From Halobacteria archaeon HArc-gm2 (GTDB lineage: Archaea; Halobacteriota; Halobacteria; Halobacteriales; Haloarculaceae): a stretch of DNA of 64,000 bases. A model generated the notes under the pieces. The model was not told the origin of the DNA. It searched no databases and worked only from the letters and a program-made list of their open reading frames with translations. The stretch lies in the NCBI GenBank assembly GCA_025517465.1, contig JAOPKE010000001.1, positions 1 to 64,000 on the forward strand, read 5' to 3'. This document shows positions 58,773 to 64,000 of the stretch, piece after piece (the stretch's first letter is position 1; each line of letters begins with the position of its first letter). Made by a program: the position numbers and the translations under genes.

Positions 58773-59678
58773 ATGACGGAAACCGATCTCGAAGACCTAA
58801 AGCGCGGGACCGAACTGGTCAAGCGCGGCTTCGCGAAGATGCAGAAAGGCGGCGTCATCATGGACGTCGTGAACCGGGAGCAGGCCCGGATCGCCGAGGA
58901 CACTGGCGCGGTCGCGGTCATGTCCCTGGAGGCGGTCCCGGCCGACATCCGCAAGCGCGGCGGCGTCGCGCGGATGGCCGACCCGGCCGACGTCGAGGAG
59001 ATCATCGACGAGGTGTCCATCCCGGTGATGGGCAAGTCCCGTATCGGCCACACCAAGGAGGCCCAGATCCTCGAAGCGGTCGGCGTCGACATGGTCGACG
59101 AGTCCGAGGTACTCACGCCCGCGGACGACAAGTACCACATCGACAAGCGCGACTTCACGTCGCCGTTCGTCTGCGGCGCCCGGGACCTCGGCGAGGCCCT
59201 GCGCCGCATCGACGAGGGCGCGGCGATGATCCGGACCAAGGGCGAGGCCGGCACTGGCGACGTCAACCAGGCCGTCCACCACCAGCGCACCATCAAAGGC
59301 GCCATCCGCGAACTTCAGGGCAAGACCTTCGAGGAGCGCGAGCGCTGGGCCCGCGAGAACGAGGCCCCCGCCGAACTCGTCCACGAGACGGCGGAGATGG
59401 GCCGCTTGCCGGTCGTCAACTTCGCCGCTGGCGGCATCGCGACGCCCGCCGACGCGGCGTTGATGATGCACCACGGCTGCGACGGCATCTTCGTCGGGTC
59501 GGGTATCTTCGGCGCGGAGGACCCCGAGGCGATGGGCACCGCCATCGTCGAGGCCGTCAACAACTGGGACGACCCCGAGACGCTCGCGGAGATCAGTTCG
59601 AACATCGGCAAGGGGATGAAGGGCGACGCCAACGTCGACCTCCCCGAGGAAGAGAAGATGCAGGGTCGCGGGGTCTGA
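58773..59678 (+). CDS. pdxS: Pyridoxal 5'-phosphate synthase subunit PdxS
   Basis: A 301-residue (beta/alpha)8 barrel that makes PLP from ribose 5-phosphate, glyceraldehyde 3-phosphate and ammonia. Key motifs are [10 protein letters not shown] (about residues 26-35, including the D/N in the active site), [21 protein letters not shown] (about 48-68), [11 protein letters not shown] (about 84-94, with the active-site Lys) and [10 protein letters not shown]-type [18 protein letters not shown] (about 149-166). [30 protein letters not shown] (about 219-248) binds phosphate. PdxT, the glutaminase partner, is not in the window. Confidence 0.96.
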   Translation: MTETDLEDLKRGTELVKRGFAKMQKGGVIMDVVNREQARIAEDTGAVAVMSLEAVPADIRKRGGVARMADPADVEEIIDEVSIPVMGKSRIGHTKEAQILEAVGVDMVDESEVLTPADDKYHIDKRDFTSPFVCGARDLGEALRRIDEGAAMIRTKGEAGTGDVNQAVHHQRTIKGAIRELQGKTFEERERWARENEAPAELVHETAEMGRLPVVNFAAGGIATPADAALMMHHGCDGIFVGSGIFGAEDPEAMGTAIVEAVNNWDDPETLAEISSNIGKGMKGDANVDLPEEEKMQGRGV

Positions 59679-59721
59679 ACGGTCAGCACGCTTTTGTCGG
59701 TACCGGGTATCGACCTGGATC

Positions 59722-60063
59722 ATGGGTGGTAGAGAATTCGTTATCGTCGACACGGGTGACCATCCGGTCGACGAGGTGCGAACAGCAGTCGAGGACATCG
59801 ACGAGGGGGAGGTGTGGTTCGAAGACGGCCGCCTGTTCTGGCGGCCCGAATTTGGTGAAAGGCAACTCGACGACCTGGACTTTCCCTGTCGGCGCGCACT
59901 GTTCTTCTGGCAGCAAGATACGACCATGGTGGGGGGCGGCACCCTCTACGAACACGTCGACGGCGGACTGGTCGAGACCGACTCGATAGGTGACGTGTCG
60001 TACGGTCGTGAGTCCAGAGAGTACTTCTGGGCCGAATACGGGATCGAGGTGCCGAGACGATGA
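59722..60063 (+). CDS. Small protein of a duplicated small-protein/HEAT-repeat pair (copy 2)
   Basis: A 113-residue acidic soluble protein, homologous over its C-terminal half to the protein at 11554-11919. Shared positions in order are RAL, DT-x-M, GLVETD, SYG and YF-x-x-EY-x-I. The downstream HEAT gene overlaps its stop by 4 bases (ATGA), so translation is coupled. It has no membrane span or known motif; a function tied to the HEAT partner is likely. Confidence 0.75.
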   Translation: MGGREFVIVDTGDHPVDEVRTAVEDIDEGEVWFEDGRLFWRPEFGERQLDDLDFPCRRALFFWQQDTTMVGGGTLYEHVDGGLVETDSIGDVSYGRESREYFWAEYGIEVPRR

Positions 60064-61355
60064 GCGCGGGCGAGTCTGCCGGGGCGTTCGCGGCGGCGGT
60101 GCTGGACGCGGGGGCCGCCGAGGCAGACGTCGAGACGGCACTCACCAGGCGTCCCGACGCGTTCGCAGCGGCGGTCCGCAGGCGTCTCGACAGTCCCGGC
60201 GGCGTCGAAACTGTCTCTCGCGTGACTCGGTCGCTCGGTCCGGATATATGGGCCGAACCGGCCGTGGCGTGGGCAGTTGTCGACGGACTGGAGCCCCACC
60301 GCTGGGACGATGACGTCGGCCCTCACGCCCGCGCTGCACTCGAGGCGATCGACGACCGCTGGGAAATTGGGACGGTGCTCGTCCCCCGATTACGAGACGC
60401 AGGTTCGAGGGCTACTGTCGCCCAGTGGTATCGCTATCAGACCGTGCCCGACATCAGCGGTCCGATGAACAAAAAAGAGCGGATCGTCCCGCTGACCGAC
60501 GCTGTCGTCGGCGCACTCGTCGACGTGGTGGCGAACGACGACGCGGCGCCCAGGGCTCGACGAGACGCGGCCATCGCACTTGACCAGACGGAGAACGGCC
60601 ACGAAGGCCCGGCGCTCCGCCTGGAGGACGCGGCTATCGACCGACTGGTGAGTGCCGGCCCGGACCTGTCTCCCATGGGATCCCTGGCGATCGGCTCCCT
60701 CGTGTTTCACCATCTCGTCTTCGACGCAGCCGTGCCGGACCGGCTCGAGGACCTCGTGCTGTCGATGCTGGATGCGGTCGACGCCGACGATCCGACCATC
60801 TGGACCCGGGCTCTGTTGACACTGGACCGCACCTCCTGGGGAAGCAAAGAGGAAGTCGTCGAGGCACTGTCCCTCGATTGCCGGATCGACCTGGTGCTGA
60901 CCGCCTGTCGGCACACGGACGAGAACCTCCCCGACGGCATCGACGAGCGACTATCCTTCGCGCGAGTCGACGCGCTCGTCACTGACGAGCACATCTGGCG
61001 ACGGTTCGACGACTTCCTCGAAGCTGGCTGGATTGATCCCTCCGGACCTGTTCGAGACACCGTCATTCCGCAGGGGCCTGCAAAGGCCAGGAAGCTCATC
61101 GCCGACGCCGCCGAGCAGTCGCCCGAACGCGTCACACCCGCACTACGCGAGGCCGTCCTCGAGGAATTCGGTCCAGAGACGGACTCTCACACCGTCAGAG
61201 TCATCGCCACGATAGCCGAGACGAACCCGGAGTACGTCGCGTCGACGGCCTCCGAGCTGGAGAGTCTGGCTGCCGGCCGTGGACCAGTCGTCAGCCCGGC
61301 AGAGACGGCCCTCGAGAGCTTGCGAGAGGCCGACATTCTCGACGACGGCCGCTAA
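60060..61355 (+). CDS. HEAT-repeat protein (copy 2 of the pair)
   Basis: A 431-residue all-helical protein with HEAT-like repeats across most of its length, e.g. ARRDAAIALDQTENGHEGPAL, ALLTLDRTSWGSKEEVVEAL and SPERVTPALREAVLEEF, and a C-terminal IAETNPEYVASTASELESL that resembles the end of the longer HEAT protein at 11897-13873. No signal peptide. It follows its small partner with overlapping codons; the two gene pairs differ in HEAT length (431 against 658) but share order and overlap. Confidence 0.78.
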   Translation: MSAGESAGAFAAAVLDAGAAEADVETALTRRPDAFAAAVRRRLDSPGGVETVSRVTRSLGPDIWAEPAVAWAVVDGLEPHRWDDDVGPHARAALEAIDDRWEIGTVLVPRLRDAGSRATVAQWYRYQTVPDISGPMNKKERIVPLTDAVVGALVDVVANDDAAPRARRDAAIALDQTENGHEGPALRLEDAAIDRLVSAGPDLSPMGSLAIGSLVFHHLVFDAAVPDRLEDLVLSMLDAVDADDPTIWTRALLTLDRTSWGSKEEVVEALSLDCRIDLVLTACRHTDENLPDGIDERLSFARVDALVTDEHIWRRFDDFLEAGWIDPSGPVRDTVIPQGPAKARKLIADAAEQSPERVTPALREAVLEEFGPETDSHTVRVIATIAETNPEYVASTASELESLAAGRGPVVSPAETALESLREADILDDGR

Positions 61356-61473
61356 CGAACGTTGCCGATACCGAACCGTGGGTGTGAACGTGGACCTGTC
61401 CGGGAATGCAGAGCTCCGGAGCGGCTTCGACAGAACAGACTGAATCAAAGTCTCGCCGGCTGAAACTGGTCGT

Positions 61474-62409
61474 TCATCCCGCAGCCAGCACGTCGTCGAT
61501 ACGGTCCTCCAGCGTCTCGATCTCGTCGCGCAGTTCCTCGCCCTCCGTGCCCTCCAGCTCGGCCAGCCTGTCCTTCAATCCCTGTAATCGCGAACGCTTG
61601 GCGTCGCTCTCGACGCCGGTCTTCTGGACGTAGTACTGTTCGTGGACGTCGTACACGTCCGACTCCGCGACTTCGGTCGTGGCCAGCACTACGTCGAGTT
61701 TGTCCTCGTCGACGCCGAGGACCCACTCCCGTGGAACGCCCGCGTCGTCCAGTGCGTCCAGCACGGCGTCCTCGTCCTTCAGCGTTCGGCGCTCCCGGCG
61801 CGTCCGCGAGACAGTCCCGTACTGGCCGTGCAACTGGCCGTCGGGGCCGACGTGGTCGAGCAGGTCGCCACCGACGTGGCGCCGCAGACCGTCGGCGCCC
61901 CACTGGACGTCCGAGAGGAGAACGTAGAGGTCGACCAGTTCCTCGGGCGGTAACTCCTCCAGCGCGGCGACGTCGTGGCGTTCGAGGAAGTCGGCCACGA
62001 GCAAGGCGTCGTCGTGGACCTCCTCCGGCGGTCGGCGGACGTCCCAGCGGGACCGGACGAACGGGCTCTCCGCCGGGACGTCGTCCGACTCCACCCGTCG
62101 CAGCGTTCCCGCGCCCGTCCCGTCGACGGCGTACTGGGGCGCGAGGCTCAGAACGGTGACGTACGGCCCCACGCCGGGCGGGAGCGAATCGAGGTCGAGC
62201 CCCTCGTCGTCCACCGATTCGGCGAGGACGTCGAACTGGTCGCGCCGGAGGTCCCGGCTCCCGCCGTCGAGGAACTCGACGGTCACCCGGTCGTCCTCGA
62301 TGCGTTCGACGACGAACACGCGCTCGTCGCCGGGCGTGACGAGCACCTCGTCGGGGTCGAGCGATTCACACCGCTCCCGGATCGACTGCCACGCGGCGTC
62401 GGTGGTCAT
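61474..62409 (-). CDS. Conserved haloarchaeal protein of unknown function
   Basis: A 311-residue acidic protein, soluble, with a beta-rich N-terminal region (residues 1-55, EVLVTPGDERVFVVERIEDDRVTVEF) that looks like a small SH3 or OB-type fold, a middle domain (about 85-230) and a C-terminal coiled-coil (about 275-311: LQGLKDRLAELEGTEGEELRDEIETLEDRIDDVLAAG, coiled by heptad Leu). No motif identifies its job. It lies convergent with the HEAT gene, with a 118-base gap. Confidence 0.7.
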   Translation of the reverse strand: MTTDAAWQSIRERCESLDPDEVLVTPGDERVFVVERIEDDRVTVEFLDGGSRDLRRDQFDVLAESVDDEGLDLDSLPPGVGPYVTVLSLAPQYAVDGTGAGTLRRVESDDVPAESPFVRSRWDVRRPPEEVHDDALLVADFLERHDVAALEELPPEELVDLYVLLSDVQWGADGLRRHVGGDLLDHVGPDGQLHGQYGTVSRTRRERRTLKDEDAVLDALDDAGVPREWVLGVDEDKLDVVLATTEVAESDVYDVHEQYYVQKTGVESDAKRSRLQGLKDRLAELEGTEGEELRDEIETLEDRIDDVLAAG

Positions 62410-62535
62410 GGCCGTCCGTTGGGGCGCCGTGCGCTAAACGTGTTGTCTCGGCGCCACGACGGTTGAGAACCGCCGGACGGCGTATCCTCGCAAACGAAGG
62501 TAACGCCCAAGTTCTCCGAGGCGAGAGTGAGGGGC

Positions 62536-63867
62536 ATGCAAGCGACGGCGACGTCGAACGAGACGTCCGGTGGATCCGCGACGGAGACGCCGAGCCTGAC
62601 GTCCGGTGAGTCCACGGCGGGGGACGGGCTCGTCGAGGTCGCCACGGGATTCCAGCGGTTCCTGGAGGGGCTCGTCGCGTCCGAGGGCCGCTTCGTCGCC
62701 AGCCTCGTGCTCGCGGGCGCGCTCGTCGTCGGCATCTTCGTTCTCCCCGCCGTCGCGGGTCGCGTTCGCTCGCTGCTCGCCGAGACGGGCCAGACCGACC
62801 GGGCCGTACGTGGGGTCGAACGAGCCAGTCGGTACGTCCCAACCAGTTTCGCCGAATTGCTCCTCCGGACCGCCCAGCTGACGGTGCTGGTCGCCGTCGT
62901 CACGGCGTTTCTCGTCGTCTGGGGGCTGGTCGACCTCTCGACGACGGCCGACGACCTGCGGACTGCTGTCGGACCCAACCTGTACGACGCCGTGAAGACG
63001 GTCCTGATCGTCGCCGTCGCCTTCGTCGCCTCTGACCAGTTGCAGCGGTTCATCGCGGAGGTCGCACGGCAGGTCGACGGGATGACCGAGCACCAGGAGG
63101 AGATACTCCTCCGCGTCGGCCAGGTGACGATTTTCGTCACGCTGGGGGCCACCATCCTCGCTGTGTGGGAGGTCAACGTCGGCGGTCTACTGGTCGGGGC
63201 GGGGTTCCTCGGCATCGTCGTCGGTTTCGCCGCGCGCCAGACGCTCGGCTCCCTCATCGCCGGTTTCGTCCTGATGTTCTCCCGGCCGTTCACCATCGGC
63301 GACTGGGTCGAGATCGGCGACAACCAGGGCGTCGTCACCGACATCACCATCTTCAACACGCGCCTCGAGAACTTCGACGGCGAGTTCGTCGTCATCCCCA
63401 ACGACCAGGTGAGCGACCGCTCCATCACGAACCGGAGCCGGAAGGGACTGCTCCGACTGCGCACCGACGTGGGCGTCGACTACGAGGCGGACGTCGAGAC
63501 GGCCAGAGCGGTCGCCCTCGACGCGATGGAGGACGTGGACGCCGTCGTGACCTCGCCCCAGCCCCAGGTCGTCCCGAAGGCGTTCGGTGATTCGGCCATC
63601 CTCCTCGAACTCCGCTACTGGATCGACCACCCCTCGCCGCCCCGGAAGTGGCGCGCCGTCTCGGCCGTCGTCACCGCTGTGAAGGCAGCCTTCGACGAAG
63701 AGGGGATCACGATTCCGTACCCCCAGCGGACCGTCTCGGGTCGGGACGCGACGGCCGCCGCCGAGGACGCGAACGGATCGCTCGCGGACGGCGAGGCCGA
63801 CGGCGACGGTATCGACGCCAGCGTCGGGAGCGTCGACGACCACCCAGTCAGGGAACCAGACGACTAG
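62536..63867 (+). CDS. Mechanosensitive channel (MscS family), second copy
   Basis: A 443-residue MscS-like channel. After an N-terminal disordered stretch (residues 1-45) come spans near 55-75, 110-135 and 152-175, then the pore helix region GGLLVGAGFLGIVVGFAARQTLGSLIAGF (about residues 215-243; core VGAGFLGIVVGFAARQTLGS), and the beta domain with FTIGDWVEIGDNQGVVTDITIFNTRLENFDGEFVVIPNDQV (core IGDWVEIGDNQG). The C-terminal domain ends PYPQRTV. An acidic disordered tail of about 45 residues follows. It differs from the copy at 27921-29063 in length and tail. A membrane protein gene is convergent at its stop. Confidence 0.9.
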   Translation: MQATATSNETSGGSATETPSLTSGESTAGDGLVEVATGFQRFLEGLVASEGRFVASLVLAGALVVGIFVLPAVAGRVRSLLAETGQTDRAVRGVERASRYVPTSFAELLLRTAQLTVLVAVVTAFLVVWGLVDLSTTADDLRTAVGPNLYDAVKTVLIVAVAFVASDQLQRFIAEVARQVDGMTEHQEEILLRVGQVTIFVTLGATILAVWEVNVGGLLVGAGFLGIVVGFAARQTLGSLIAGFVLMFSRPFTIGDWVEIGDNQGVVTDITIFNTRLENFDGEFVVIPNDQVSDRSITNRSRKGLLRLRTDVGVDYEADVETARAVALDAMEDVDAVVTSPQPQVVPKAFGDSAILLELRYWIDHPSPPRKWRAVSAVVTAVKAAFDEEGITIPYPQRTVSGRDATAAAEDANGSLADGEADGDGIDASVGSVDDHPVREPDD

Positions 63868-64000
63868 TCCGCCAGGCCGGAGACGACCAGTCCGGCGCCG
63901 ACTAGCCACGCCCCGGCGAGCACTCCGAGCACCGCGACGTGGAGGAGCCAGCCGAGGCCGCCACCCATTGCGAGGGGGCCGGTGGTCGCCGCGACGGCGG
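63864..64000 (-). CDS. C-terminal part of a membrane protein, cut by window end
   Basis: An open frame on the minus strand, beginning outside the window and ending with TAG at 63864-63866, overlaps the convergent MscS stop. Its visible 45 residues are strongly hydrophobic: GGGLGWLLHVAVLGVLAGAWLV then GAGLVVSGLAD, consistent with the last span or spans of a membrane protein. The family cannot be told. Confidence 0.5.
   Translation of the reverse strand, partial: AVAATTGPLAMGGGLGWLLHVAVLGVLAGAWLVGAGLVVSGLAD

Overview
The window is chromosomal DNA from a haloarchaeon (class Halobacteria). The proteins are very acidic (Asp/Glu-rich), GC is high and the third-codon bias strongly favours G/C. Many upstream regions have a TATA-like stretch about 25-30 bases before the ATG, which suits leaderless mRNAs. 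The gene set is archaeal/haloarchaeal: archaeal DnaG, Pus10, CheF, class I HMG-CoA reductase, heme synthesis through siroheme with a fused AhbA/AhbB protein, HerA/NurA and ATP-dependent PEP carboxykinase. A Haloarcula-like family is possible, but I cannot fix the genus from sequence alone.

Layout. 0-7.4 kb: a HerA-like ATPase and a NurA nuclease flank a small cassette made of a RimK-like ATP-grasp ligase, a translationally coupled M50 membrane protease with a PqqD-like N-terminus, and an overlooked 49-residue ORF on the opposite strand at 5289-5438. That peptide contains TTLAVGEE, an exact match to the TTxxxxEE core motif of plesiocin-type graspetides (omega-ester RiPPs), plus a degenerate second repeat with two cysteines. 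I read this as a compact haloarchaeal graspetide-like biosynthetic locus, and it is the most exciting item in the window. 7.5-19.6 kb: gpmI, kptA, a small-protein/HEAT-repeat gene pair, the nadA-nadB-nadC operon and the divergent hmgA. 20-29 kb: cupin and lipoprotein, icd, isoaspartyl peptidase/asparaginase, two cheF paralogues, uppP and an MscS channel. 29.8-38.6 kb: pus10, small zinc-ribbon and membrane proteins, aldo/keto reductase, pckA, a VanZ-like protein, a hexapeptide transferase, an epimerase and a sugar isomerase-like protein. 38.7-42.1 kb: hemA, a siroheme synthase-type dehydrogenase and a siroheme decarboxylase, which together form a heme-via-siroheme set. 43-49.7 kb: tandem cold-shock genes, uppS with a catalytically degenerate convergent paralogue, a DUF92 membrane protein, dnaG. 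50-54 kb: an SSS transporter with a DUF3311 partner, a long perfect hairpin, small proteins, a HFX_2341-type regulator. 54-64 kb: a secreted calcium-repeat protein with an HELLH motif, sfsA, a DUF1405-type membrane protein, pdxS, a second copy of the small-protein/HEAT pair, a second MscS channel, and a membrane protein cut by the window end.

Six copies or fragments of a dispersed non-coding repeat (ends GAAAGCCCTCGGCG and its reverse complement; about 0.2-0.6 kb) lie in the longer gene-free stretches at 1-55, 9.2-9.6, 29.5-29.8, 40.7-41.0, 53.9-54.3 and 58.0-58.6 kb. They carry internal hairpins and locally amplified tandem units. No rRNA, tRNA, CRISPR array or transposase gene was seen.

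Functionally the window is mostly core metabolism (glycolysis/gluconeogenesis, TCA, NAD, PLP, heme, isoprenoids), polyprenyl-phosphate lipid carriers (uppP, uppS, a UppS-like protein, DUF92) and DNA maintenance (HerA/NurA, DnaG), with accessory islands at the graspetide-like cassette, the two HEAT modules and the repeats.
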